A stretch of DNA of 64,000 nucleotides from Dyadobacter arcticus. Its GTDB lineage: Bacteria > Bacteroidota > Bacteroidia > Cytophagales > Spirosomataceae. Where the stretch lies: assembly GCF_011762185.1 (NCBI RefSeq), contig NZ_JAASQJ010000003.1, positions 434,001 to 498,000 on the forward strand, written 5' to 3'. Made by a program: the position numbers and the translations under genes. Position 1 is the first letter of the stretch. Each line of letters starts with the position of its first letter. Below the pieces are notes generated by a model, which made no database searches, was not told the origin of the DNA, and saw only the letters and a list, made by a program, of their open reading frames with translations. Below, one piece after another: positions 18,514 through 26,290 of the stretch.

Positions 18514-19314
18514 TTATCCCAGCTGTCCGCTAATCCGATTAAAAATTTTATCCTGTTTCCAGGGTCGCTCCGGCCCCAGGTACATTCTTCTGGAAAATCT
18601 TGCTTGTCGGAAGCCATTTTTTTCGAGCAACTCGATCGCCAGTGTATTTTCCAAAGGTAAAATCGCAGAATCGTTATCCTTTATCCTCAATTTCATCAGT
18701 TCCAGCCCAGCTGTATCATCGATAGCGATAATAGGGTTATCTCCCCAATCGGGGATATAATAGCCCAGCACCCTAGACTGATCGACATAAATCATAGAGG
18801 AGGAAATGAAATCACCCAATACGCCCCGCCGATCTTCCCCTGAAACCTCCCGATCTACGTGGTATACTTGTTCTCTGTAAGCGCGGGAAAACGGGATGAT
18901 TTTTCCGGAAATGGTATTGTCCAATGCTGATCCTTCTTTTATAAAATGACCATATACATTTTCCAATGTAAAACCCAGCTTAACGTAGACCGGAAAACCA
19001 AACTCGGTGGCATCCAGATAGATAGTCGGAAATTTCTGCCGGTCAATATCATTGATCAGGCTCACCGTCATTAAGTTACCTAATCCTTTCTTGCGATGTT
19101 CGGGATGTGTCACGATGCAGGCAAGCCAGGCCGTATCCTTATGCATCATTGTCGTTCCAATGGCTACCATTTGTTCATTCTCAATGATTTTGAGCGGTTT
19201 GCAGTAGATAGACCGGATAAAATATTCGAAACGGGGAACGAGGTTGCCCCAGGTTGGCGGTTGTAAAGCGGGCAGATGCCTCAAATCGTCAGTGGTGAAT
19301 TCAGTGCAAATCAT
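18514..19314 (-). CDS. GNAT-family N-acetyltransferase
   Basis: The acetyl-CoA binding motif is clear at CIVTHPEHRKKGLGNLM (about residues 66-82), followed by IYLDATEFGFPVYVKLGF, the usual GNAT motif B. A C-terminal half of about 130 residues (to 266) contains a second GNAT-like strand set with YVDQSRVLGYYIPDWGD and ends LLEKNGFRQARFSRRMYLG, typical of GNAT proteins with an extra C-terminal acetyltransferase-like domain. The substrate is unknown. It converges stop to stop on the TlpA-like gene and is transcribed away from the DUF4926 gene. Confidence 0.88.
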   Translation of the reverse strand: MICTEFTTDDLRHLPALQPPTWGNLVPRFEYFIRSIYCKPLKIIENEQMVAIGTTMMHKDTAWLACIVTHPEHRKKGLGNLMTVSLINDIDRQKFPTIYLDATEFGFPVYVKLGFTLENVYGHFIKEGSALDNTISGKIIPFSRAYREQVYHVDREVSGEDRRGVLGDFISSSMIYVDQSRVLGYYIPDWGDNPIIAIDDTAGLELMKLRIKDNDSAILPLENTLAIELLEKNGFRQARFSRRMYLGPERPWKQDKIFNRISGQLG

Positions 19315-19351
19315 TCAGCTTAATTCTTAAAATTCTCCTAATAGCTTACAG

Positions 19352-19588
19352 CTAACGACTAATTACCTGAACCTTTCGGACATGGGCTATCTCACCCTTT
19401 TTTACAGATCTAATTTGAATTGAGGAAAGGGTTTCGATAGCAATCGTTTCTCCGTCGAGCGTAGTAAATTCCACTTCATAGCCGGATTCACCCAGATGTT
19501 TCATCACAACCGTCCCAATATCGCCGACTTTCAGCCCTGCTGCATCAATATTTTCTTTGAGAATTACCTTGTCAAATTCTTCAATCAT
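19352..19588 (-). CDS. DUF4926 small protein
   Basis: A 78-residue, cytoplasmic, SH3-like beta-barrel protein: FDKVILKENIDAAGLKVGDI, GTVVMKH, YEVEFTTLDGETIAIET is the DUF4926 pattern. Members are frequent near toxin-antitoxin or nuclease-like genes, but here the neighbours are an acetyltransferase and a sulfurtransferase. It lies 37 bp upstream of the GNAT gene on the same strand, so the two could be one operon. Function unknown. Confidence 0.8.
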   Translation of the reverse strand: MIEEFDKVILKENIDAAGLKVGDIGTVVMKHLGESGYEVEFTTLDGETIAIETLSSIQIRSVKKGEIAHVRKVQVISR

Positions 19589-19934
19589 AATTGTTAGCAG
19601 GTATAACTGTGATTAATCTTGGAATCTGGTGTTCGTCATGTGAATCAAAAAACCAATCTCTCCTACACAAGCCAATTGGTAAAGGGAGAGCAGCAATTCG
19701 GAACTGTTGAACACTGAATAACCAAATTTACTAAAAAATATGGCTTTGTGCCTGCCTTCTGAATGGCCAAGGTTTAGTAGGCATATCTGTTCGTCTTATT
19801 ACATAACGGATTTCGGATGCATTTGGAAATGATCGCCTCGAGCGACAAATAATCCGAATGCGGGTTATTAGTTAGACGTCATATCTCACGAAAAGTCACT
19901 TTCTTTATAAATCAAAAAATAAAAGCTTCTGAAA
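19589..19934. other. 346-bp divergent intergenic region
   Basis: It separates the minus-strand DUF4926 gene from the plus-strand sulfurtransferase gene. The only element I can point to is a minus-strand TAAATTTG (19723-19730 on the plus strand as CAAATTTA), a possible -7 box for the DUF4926-GNAT unit, without a clear -33. No coding potential, RNA gene or strong hairpin was seen. Confidence 0.4.
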
Positions 19935-20774
19935 ATGAATATCATCACTGCGCAACAGCTAAAAACGATCATTGAAGACGAAAATCCGGTCATTGTAGAT
20001 GCAAGGGGAGGAGTGGACGCTTTTGAACGTTACAGCGCCGGGCACCTGGAAAACGCATCATATGTAGATCTGGAAACAAATCTTTCCGAGAAAGCGGATA
20101 ATGCAGCCGATGGAGGAAGACATCCGTTGCCGGAACCCGCGGAGTTTGGGCTTTTTCTTGGGGAACTCGGGATCGCACCAGAGTCCACGGTGGTTGCCTA
20201 TGATGATAAAAAAGGGGCCAATGCCGCAGCAAGATTCTGGTGGATGCTCAAAGCGGCAGGACATGAAAAAGTATATGTAGTTAGTGGCGGACTTGATTCG
20301 ATTTCAGCTGCCGGGCTACCCATTACCCAAGAAATTCCAGCCGCGCCAGTTGCGATAGATTATCCGATTTCGGACTGGATGTTGCCTGTTAAGGACATTG
20401 AAAATGTTTCGAAACTTTCAGCAGATGCCGATTATATGGTGATAGATGTTCGAGAGAATTATCGCTATATTGGTGAAAGTGAGCCGATTGATTTGGTTGC
20501 AGGACATATACCCGGCGCCGTAAACATTCCATATACTTCCAATCTCGATGAAAACGGCGAATTTCTTTCGGTCGAAGAGCTTGCCGCCAAATACAAGGAA
20601 GCATTGGGTGACCGCTCCCCTGAAAATATTATTGTGCATTGCGGCTCCGGGGTGACAGCCTGTCATACATTGCTTGCTCTACAGGCTGCCGGATTGGAAG
20701 GAGCTTCACTTTATGTCGGCTCGTGGAGCGAGTGGTCGAGAAATGATAAACCGATTGCAATAGGAAATAACTAA
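19935..20774 (+). CDS. Sulfurtransferase with two rhodanese domains (thiosulfate/3-mercaptopyruvate type)
   Basis: Two tandem rhodanese domains (about 1-130 and 150-275 of 279) are visible; each carries the VDAR/DVRENYRY strand and GHL/GHIPGAVNIPY motif. Only the second has an active-site Cys (Cys236) in the loop CGSGVTACH; this CGSGVT-type loop is characteristic of 3-mercaptopyruvate sulfurtransferases, while thiosulfate rhodaneses have CRKGVT. It transfers sulfane sulfur to cyanide or thiol acceptors in the cytoplasm. The YceI gene follows after 25 bp and may be cotranscribed. Confidence 0.92.
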   Translation: MNIITAQQLKTIIEDENPVIVDARGGVDAFERYSAGHLENASYVDLETNLSEKADNAADGGRHPLPEPAEFGLFLGELGIAPESTVVAYDDKKGANAAARFWWMLKAAGHEKVYVVSGGLDSISAAGLPITQEIPAAPVAIDYPISDWMLPVKDIENVSKLSADADYMVIDVRENYRYIGESEPIDLVAGHIPGAVNIPYTSNLDENGEFLSVEELAAKYKEALGDRSPENIIVHCGSGVTACHTLLALQAAGLEGASLYVGSWSEWSRNDKPIAIGNN

Positions 20775-20799
20775 AAATTGGGCCTGATCGGATCAATTC

Positions 20800-21327
20800 A
20801 TGACGAAATACCTAGCGCTCATCCTTTTCATCATTTTAAGCTCTTTTGCTTTCTTTGTCCTGAAAGACTGGGAAATAGTCAGTGGGTATACCATTAAGTT
20901 TGATGGAAAATATGCACGTGGCTCTTTTGAAAAATTAGCCGGAGCAATCAGTTTTGATCCTGAAAATCTTTCTACCGCAAAATTTGATGTTACCGTGGAT
21001 GTTGCTTCCATTAATACTGGCATTGATCTGAAAAACAAGCATGCGAAAAGTGATAAATGGTTTGACGCGGAGAAATTTCCAGTTATTCATTTCATTTCTT
21101 CTAAGGTCGAAAAATTGGATACAAGCTATGTGGTACACGGTGAATTGGAGCTGCGAGGTATCAAAAAGCAATTATCCATTCCTTTTTCTTTTCAAAAAAA
21201 TGAGACACAATCGTTGTTTTACGGAACCTTCAACGTCAACAGAGGAGATTTCGGAATCGGTAAGTCGACCGGCAAAGATTCGGATTCCACAAGTGTAGAA
21301 GTATACGTTCCAGTGCAAGGATTGTGA
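20800..21327 (+). CDS. YceI-family periplasmic lipid-binding-like protein
   Basis: An N-terminal hydrophobic segment (MTKYLALILFIILSSFAFFVL) is a signal peptide or anchor. The rest is the YceI lipocalin-like barrel: VSGYTIKFDGKYARGSFEKL, DLKNKHAKSDKWFDAEKFPVIHF, HGELELRGIKKQLSIPFSF, and VNRGDFGIG close to the end. Members bind isoprenoids or are polyisoprenoid-binding stress proteins. The 175-residue length is typical. It follows the sulfurtransferase gene by 25 bp. Confidence 0.9.
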   Translation: MTKYLALILFIILSSFAFFVLKDWEIVSGYTIKFDGKYARGSFEKLAGAISFDPENLSTAKFDVTVDVASINTGIDLKNKHAKSDKWFDAEKFPVIHFISSKVEKLDTSYVVHGELELRGIKKQLSIPFSFQKNETQSLFYGTFNVNRGDFGIGKSTGKDSDSTSVEVYVPVQGL

Positions 21328-21374
21328 GATCGTTCTTCTGGTATGATATTTTTTAATCGCGCTCAAACAACGCG

Positions 21375-21659
21375 ATGCCAGCCATGAAAAATATCGAATG
21401 CCATTACAAAGACGGGTCACTGATCTTTTGCACTACCCACAGTTATAACTACACTACAGCCCACAAAATCCTGGATGTATTTAATGTGCAAGGCCTCATT
21501 TCAGTGATGAGAAAAAAGTCTGGCGACTCGTTTCTTATTATAGGTAGCTTACCCGTCAACTACGATCCGTTCAACAATCATAATAATGATTGGAATGCTG
21601 TTATTTCAGAATTGAAACGAACTAAGGAAACGCTTGAACTGGAAGTTCAAGCGTTTTAG
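21375..21659 (+). CDS. Small hypothetical protein
   Basis: A 94-residue soluble protein (or 91 from the second ATG at 21384) with no family I recognise. It begins MKNIECHYKDGSLIFCTTHS and has a predicted alpha/beta pattern, ending with a charged helix. Its last codons form one arm of a hairpin, and its TAG overlaps the TAA of the convergent gene, so the end of the frame is shaped by a terminator. The coding bias resembles its neighbours, which suggests a real gene. Confidence 0.55.
   Translation: MPAMKNIECHYKDGSLIFCTTHSYNYTTAHKILDVFNVQGLISVMRKKSGDSFLIIGSLPVNYDPFNNHNNDWNAVISELKRTKETLELEVQAF
21628..21656. terminator. Hairpin terminator embedded in overlapping 3' ends
   Basis: A perfect 13-bp stem (AAACGCTTGAACT, loop GGA, complement) with T4 after it on the plus strand. 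It lies inside the last codons of the plus-strand small gene and reaches the stop of the convergent minus-strand gene. It can serve both transcripts. Confidence 0.65.
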
Positions 21660-21922
21660 TGTTGATCCAAACCTTTCAATTGGATGAGCAGTTCATTCAA
21701 CTCATTTTCTGCGATTTTCAGCGATTTTATTTCTGCGCTATCCACGACATTGTCTGCAGGATCGTCATAATTTTTAATTTCCTCCATCACATCCGGATTC
21801 TCGTTGTTCTCGCCCGAAAACTCCGTGATCTGATCAATATTCGTTTTTTCAAAATCTATCTGTTGACGTTTAGAAAGGATCTTCTCTTCCAGTTCTCTTC
21901 GTTTTTCTGAATTTAAGGACAT
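21656..21922 (-). CDS. Small coiled-coil hypothetical protein
   Basis: An 88-residue, highly charged, almost entirely helical protein (MSLNSEKRRELEEKILSKRQ, later LKIAENELNELLIQLKGL) with an acidic middle. Two helices separated by an Asn/Asp/Glu-rich loop suggest a helical hairpin. No family recognised. It overlaps the 3' end of the convergent small gene by 4 bp, and the ATG at 21922 is the first in frame. Confidence 0.6.
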   Translation of the reverse strand: MSLNSEKRRELEEKILSKRQQIDFEKTNIDQITEFSGENNENPDVMEEIKNYDDPADNVVDSAEIKSLKIAENELNELLIQLKGLDQH

Positions 21923-22123
21923 GCTATGTTTATCTGGTTTGAATGGTTCCGGAAAAAATTAAGCCAAGGTGTTAATGTCAGAAAATAAATATCACCTGCC
22001 TTTTAATCAATGAATTGGCCTCGTGATAATTGGTTCGTATGCTTGCCTCTGTAATTATTAAGATTTGCCAATAAAGCCCTAGGGCTTTTGGTCAATCATT
22101 TATTTACCCAAATAACTAATTAC

Positions 22124-22540
22124 ATGAGACAAACTTACAAGCTGGTAGTCTTGATGGTTACGGCAGTTACGCTATCCGTCGCTACGTGTGAACACAAAAG
22201 CAATGCGCCGGATCTCAAAGCGGATCGGCATTCAACAGTTACAAAAAGTCCGGTTAAAGGTGCAGATCCAACCAACATTCCGGAAAGCACAGTATCCCAA
22301 CTACAACAAGGTCTGGAAAAGCGGGAATACCATATTTCCTACGACGAGAAGAAGCATTCGCTCCAAAGCCCCAACCGCAAGCAAAATCTTCGGGCTTACT
22401 ACGAGCCGGGAAAGCTGACGGTCCAAAACCGCATAGACTCCGCAGGCCACAATTTTAAATTACAACTCATCAATGAAGGCATTTTGCGGACGGCAATAAG
22501 TTATACGTTCCGCAGTCCAAAGCTGAAATCGATCAGATAG
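22124..22540 (+). CDS. N-terminal fragment of the FG-GAP repeat lipoprotein (frameshifted)
   Basis: From ATG 22124 a signal peptide (MRQTYKLVVLMVTAVTLSVATC) ends in a Cys that could be lipid-modified, although the -1 Thr is unusual. The segment ..HISYDEKKHSL..NLRAYYEPGKLTVQNR..FKLQLINEGI is followed by nonsense residues and a stop at 22538-22540. The next frame continues the protein logically: reading from the T4 run at 22482-22485 with one more T gives GIFADGNKLYVPQSKAEIDQIGNKLELRSKGF, in line with the downstream gene. So this is the 5' part of one gene broken by a one-base loss in a homopolymer. An ATG at 22088 is also in frame but precedes the signal peptide. Confidence 0.75.
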   Translation: MRQTYKLVVLMVTAVTLSVATCEHKSNAPDLKADRHSTVTKSPVKGADPTNIPESTVSQLQQGLEKREYHISYDEKKHSLQSPNRKQNLRAYYEPGKLTVQNRIDSAGHNFKLQLINEGILRTAISYTFRSPKLKSIR

Positions 22541-22548
22541 GCAATAAG

Positions 22549-25500
22549 TTGGAGCTCCGCTCGAAAGGTTTTACCGAGCAGTACATGAATGACGATTCAG
22601 GTGTCAGGCAAAATTTTATCGTCAACGACGCGCCCGCAAATACCGAGCAATTGCAGGTGCGACTTTCCGCCAAAGGTTTGAAGGTGAATGATCTCCAATC
22701 CAACGAACTGCATTTTTATACTGAAAATGAGGATGGCAGCATTGAAAAGCAATTGGTATACAATGGCCTCAAATGCTGGGATGCTGACGGAAGAAACCTG
22801 ACAGCCCATCTTGGCTATCAAAATGAACAGATTTTGATCAGTGTCGATGTCAAAAATGCAACCTATCCAGTAACGATCGATCCGATTATCGCCAATGGCA
22901 ATCCAGGCAATGCGAATACGGTTTTGGAAAGTAATCAGGCAAATGCACAGTTTGGTTATTCGGTGAGCAGCGCTGGTGATGTGAACGGGGACGGTTACAG
23001 CGACGTATTGGTAAGCGCCCCAATGTATGATCAGGGGCAGGCTGATGAAGGTGCGGTGTTCGTTTACCACGGCTCGTCAACCGGTATAGGCAGCATTGCT
23101 AGTTTGATTTTGGAGGGTAACCAGGCGGGCGCTTCACTTGGATGGGCAGTATCCAATGCGGGGGACATTAATAAAGATGGATACGGCGATGTGGTGGTGG
23201 GAGTGCCGTTTTACGACAATGGTCAAATTGACGAAGGGGCAGTTTTTGCCTATTATGGTTCTGCTGGTGGCCTTAATAACCAGCCCGGCAAAATCCTGGA
23301 GGGCAACCAGACAGGCGGTCAAATGGGACAGGCGTTGGCACTAGCCGGGGACGTGAATGCGGATGGATATTCGGACGTGATCATTGGTGCGTACCAATAC
23401 GATAAAGGACAAATCAACGAAGGGGTCGCGGCAATTTATCACGGCTCGGCGCAGGGCATAGCTAATGCGGCAACTTCGGTGATGGAAAGTGATCAAGTAA
23501 ATGCCCAGATGGGTTACTCGGTACGGGGCGCAGGGGACGTAAATGGGGACGGGTATAGTGATGTGATCGTATCAGCACCTCTATATGACAAAGGTCAGAT
23601 CGACGAAGGAGTGGTGTTTGTATATCACGGCTCTGCTCTCGGAGTCAACATTAATGCCGTATCAATTTTTGAGTGTAACCAGGCCGGTGCACTACTTGGT
23701 TGGTCGGTATCAGGCGCTGGTGATGTGAATGGCGACGGTTATAGCGATGTGATCGTTGGTGCGCCCTTATACGACAATGGACAGACCAATGAGGGAGGTG
23801 TTTTTGTATATAATGGTTCAGCGGCAGGACTATCTCCTCAAATAGTGCTGAAATTGGAAAGTAACCAGGTTGGTGGACAAATGGGACATGCCCTTGCTTC
23901 GGCAGGCGATGTGAACGGCGATGGCTACGCGGATGTGGTGATCGGTGCATATCAATACGATAAAGGACAAACCAATGAAGGTGTCGGTGCAATATACCAG
24001 GGTTCTGCCCAGGGACTTGGCGGTAATGCATCTTCGGTATTAGATGGGGACCAGACAGAGGGGCGCATGAGTTTCAGTATTGCCAGTGCCGGTGATGTCA
24101 ACGGGGACGGTTATAGTGATATTATCGTTGGCGCACCGATGTTTGATAAGGGGGAGAATGATGAAGGGGCGGCATTTGTGTGGCATGGGATGGCATCAGG
24201 AGTAATGTCTCTTGCTGCACATACTTTGGAAGTTAACCAGCAAAATGCGTCGTTTGGCTTTTCTACTGCTAGTGCAGGCGACGTTAATGGTGATGGCTTT
24301 GGTGACGTAGTAATCGGCGCCTTTAATTTTGATAATGGCCAAATTAATTCTGGCGCAGCATTTATTTATTACGGTTCCCCTAATGGATTAAATTTTATCC
24401 AACCTACAAAATTAGGAAGCAATGTGCCTTTTGCACATTTTGGTTCATCAGTTTCTGGTGCAGGTGACATAAATGGAGATGGTTATGGTGATGTGATTGT
24501 TGGAGCTCCTTATTATGGAAATAATGAAGAAGACGAAGGCGCGGTATATGTATTCTATGGATCAGCCTTGGGGATTAATAGTGAAGTTGCTAAAATTATA
24601 GAAAGTAATCAGAAAGGAGCTCAGTTAGGATTTTCAATTGCAGGAGCAGGCGATGTAAACGGAGATAGTTTCTCAGATATAATAGCAGGCGCAATTTGGT
24701 ATAAGCATAATCAGTATAAGGAAGGAGCAGCTTTTGTTTATTTAGGTTCTCCGGATGGAATAAATATACTTAATACAATTCGAATTGAAAGTGGTCAGTC
24801 TTATTCAGAAATGGGCGCTTCAGTATCAGGTGCCGGTGATATTAATAATGATGGATTTGACGATATAGTTGTCGGTGCTATGCAATATACAAATTACGAG
24901 TCAAGTCAGATTCCCCAAGGAGCGGCCTTCGTTTTCAAAGGCTCCCCAACAGGGATTGATAAGAACACGTTTACAAAACTTAAAATGGATCAGAGCTACG
25001 CTTTTTTCGGAAATGATGTGTCGGCTGCTGGCGATGTGAATGGTGATGGATATGGCGACCTAATTGTGGGCGCATCAAAATACGAAAATCCAGAAATTGG
25101 AGAGGGTGCTGTTTTTGTTTACCATGGTTCGCCTCTGGGAGTAACATCTAATCCGTCCCTTCAGATTGAAAGCAATATTTCAAATGCAAATTTCGGGAGT
25201 TCCGTTGCAAGTATTGGCGATGCAAATGGTGATGGTTACAGTGATATTATTATCGGGTCACCAGGATTTGGAAACAATAATCAAACTGAAGAAGGTGCGG
25301 CTTACATTTATTACGGGTCTCTTTCTGGGCTTAACTTAGCGTCAAAACACATTTTAGGAGTTAACCAGAATGAAGCAGCATTTGGCTGGTCTGTTTCATC
25401 GGCAGGGGATGTAAATGGCGATGGTTTAAGTGACCTTATTGTTGGTGCCCCGTATTATTATAATGGCCAAAGTGATGAAGGTGCGGCTTTTTTCTACTAC

Positions 25501-26211
25501 GGCAACACCGGCACCATCCTCAAAAACAACCTTCGCCTCTACAATTCCAACCTAACCACAATCATTAACCAAACCCAATCTTCCAAGCCGGATTTCGGGG
25601 CTGGGCTTTATGCGAAATCGTTTCTTGGAAATAATAGAGGCAAGCTCGTGTGGGAAACGAAACCAAAAGGACAGGGCTTTTCAAAAGGTGGCAACAACGC
25701 CATTACCAACAGTACCCAGTCCAGTGGTTCGCAGAATGCTTACACTAGTCTCGGGTTGTTGGGTACAGAGCTGAAAAATGTGATTATGAAGCAAGGGCCA
25801 TCGACAAAAGTGTGTGTCAGGGTTAAGTATGATCCGACTCTCGCACTGACGGGACAAACGTATGGGCCTTGGCGTTACTTGCCAGCATATCTGGTTGGAA
25901 CCAGTATTGCGCCAGTGCCGGAGGAGGCAATGGTTGAGACGATTAGGCAAAAGGTAACTTCAAAAGCTCCGTCAGATTATCAAATCAAAGTCTATCCAAA
26001 TCCGGTATCCGATAGGTTGTTTGTGCATCAAAATGATTCAGAGCATATCAAAGGTTTGCAGCTTTTGACAACCATGGGAAAGTCGGTTTATAAGTCTGCA
26101 GGGGCTGCCAATGAAGTTGATGTAAAGGGTTTGCCATCTGGTGTTTATGTTCTTGTAATTACTCAATCGGACGGTTCGCAGAAATCTCAGAAAGTGGTTG
26201 TGAATAGATAG
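22549..26211 (+). CDS. FG-GAP (integrin alpha-like) repeat protein with T9SS tail, main part of a frameshifted gene
   Basis: The open frame of 1220 residues from TTG 22549 is the body of the gene that begins at 22124. After an N-terminal beta region (to about 115), fourteen FG-GAP repeats of about 60 residues follow, each with a calcium-binding-type core such as AGDVNGDGYSD then VGAPxYDxGQxxEGAVFVY. They should fold as two seven-bladed beta-propellers. After a spacer (RLYNSNLTTI..., about 990-1130) comes a T9SS sorting domain (about 1145-1220, VYPNPVSDRLFV to KSQKVVVNR). The protein is presumably a surface adhesin or carbohydrate-interacting protein. Repeats 8-13 are clearly more AT-rich than the rest. 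If the frameshift is real, the exported form is not made unless corrected. Confidence 0.85.
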   Translation: MELRSKGFTEQYMNDDSGVRQNFIVNDAPANTEQLQVRLSAKGLKVNDLQSNELHFYTENEDGSIEKQLVYNGLKCWDADGRNLTAHLGYQNEQILISVDVKNATYPVTIDPIIANGNPGNANTVLESNQANAQFGYSVSSAGDVNGDGYSDVLVSAPMYDQGQADEGAVFVYHGSSTGIGSIASLILEGNQAGASLGWAVSNAGDINKDGYGDVVVGVPFYDNGQIDEGAVFAYYGSAGGLNNQPGKILEGNQTGGQMGQALALAGDVNADGYSDVIIGAYQYDKGQINEGVAAIYHGSAQGIANAATSVMESDQVNAQMGYSVRGAGDVNGDGYSDVIVSAPLYDKGQIDEGVVFVYHGSALGVNINAVSIFECNQAGALLGWSVSGAGDVNGDGYSDVIVGAPLYDNGQTNEGGVFVYNGSAAGLSPQIVLKLESNQVGGQMGHALASAGDVNGDGYADVVIGAYQYDKGQTNEGVGAIYQGSAQGLGGNASSVLDGDQTEGRMSFSIASAGDVNGDGYSDIIVGAPMFDKGENDEGAAFVWHGMASGVMSLAAHTLEVNQQNASFGFSTASAGDVNGDGFGDVVIGAFNFDNGQINSGAAFIYYGSPNGLNFIQPTKLGSNVPFAHFGSSVSGAGDINGDGYGDVIVGAPYYGNNEEDEGAVYVFYGSALGINSEVAKIIESNQKGAQLGFSIAGAGDVNGDSFSDIIAGAIWYKHNQYKEGAAFVYLGSPDGINILNTIRIESGQSYSEMGASVSGAGDINNDGFDDIVVGAMQYTNYESSQIPQGAAFVFKGSPTGIDKNTFTKLKMDQSYAFFGNDVSAAGDVNGDGYGDLIVGASKYENPEIGEGAVFVYHGSPLGVTSNPSLQIESNISNANFGSSVASIGDANGDGYSDIIIGSPGFGNNNQTEEGAAYIYYGSLSGLNLASKHILGVNQNEAAFGWSVSSAGDVNGDGLSDLIVGAPYYYNGQSDEGAAFFYYGNTGTILKNNLRLYNSNLTTIINQTQSSKPDFGAGLYAKSFLGNNRGKLVWETKPKGQGFSKGGNNAITNSTQSSGSQNAYTSLGLLGTELKNVIMKQGPSTKVCVRVKYDPTLALTGQTYGPWRYLPAYLVGTSIAPVPEEAMVETIRQKVTSKAPSDYQIKVYPNPVSDRLFVHQNDSEHIKGLQLLTTMGKSVYKSAGAANEVDVKGLPSGVYVLVITQSDGSQKSQKVVVNR
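22905..25510 (+). repeat. Array of fourteen FG-GAP coding repeats
   Basis: Fourteen units of about 180-195 bp each encode GD(V/I/A)NxDG(Y/F)xD calcium-type loops. The DNA between 23000 and 24230 is GC-rich and highly similar between units (DKGQxxEG variants alternate with DNGQxxEG), while 24300-25480 is more diverged and AT-rich. Confidence 0.85.
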
Positions 26212-26236
26212 AGTACCGTAATTAGCAAATGTCAAG

Positions 26237-26275
26237 AAGGGCCTTTCCTAAAAAACTGCGGAGAGGCCCTTTCTT
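26237..26275. terminator. Intrinsic terminator between FG-GAP gene and phosphatase gene
   Basis: A 12-bp stem AAGGGCCTTTCC / GGAGAGGCCCTT with one mismatch and an 11-base loop, followed by a T-rich tract. It separates two convergent genes. Confidence 0.65.
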
Positions 26276-26290
26276 TCGTCAAAACCCGAC

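Noticed and set aside
22900-25500. Regular GD..GDG-coding repeats considered as a tandem DNA repeat of non-coding nature
   Set aside because: They are FG-GAP protein repeats with codon-level variation and conserved calcium-type loops.
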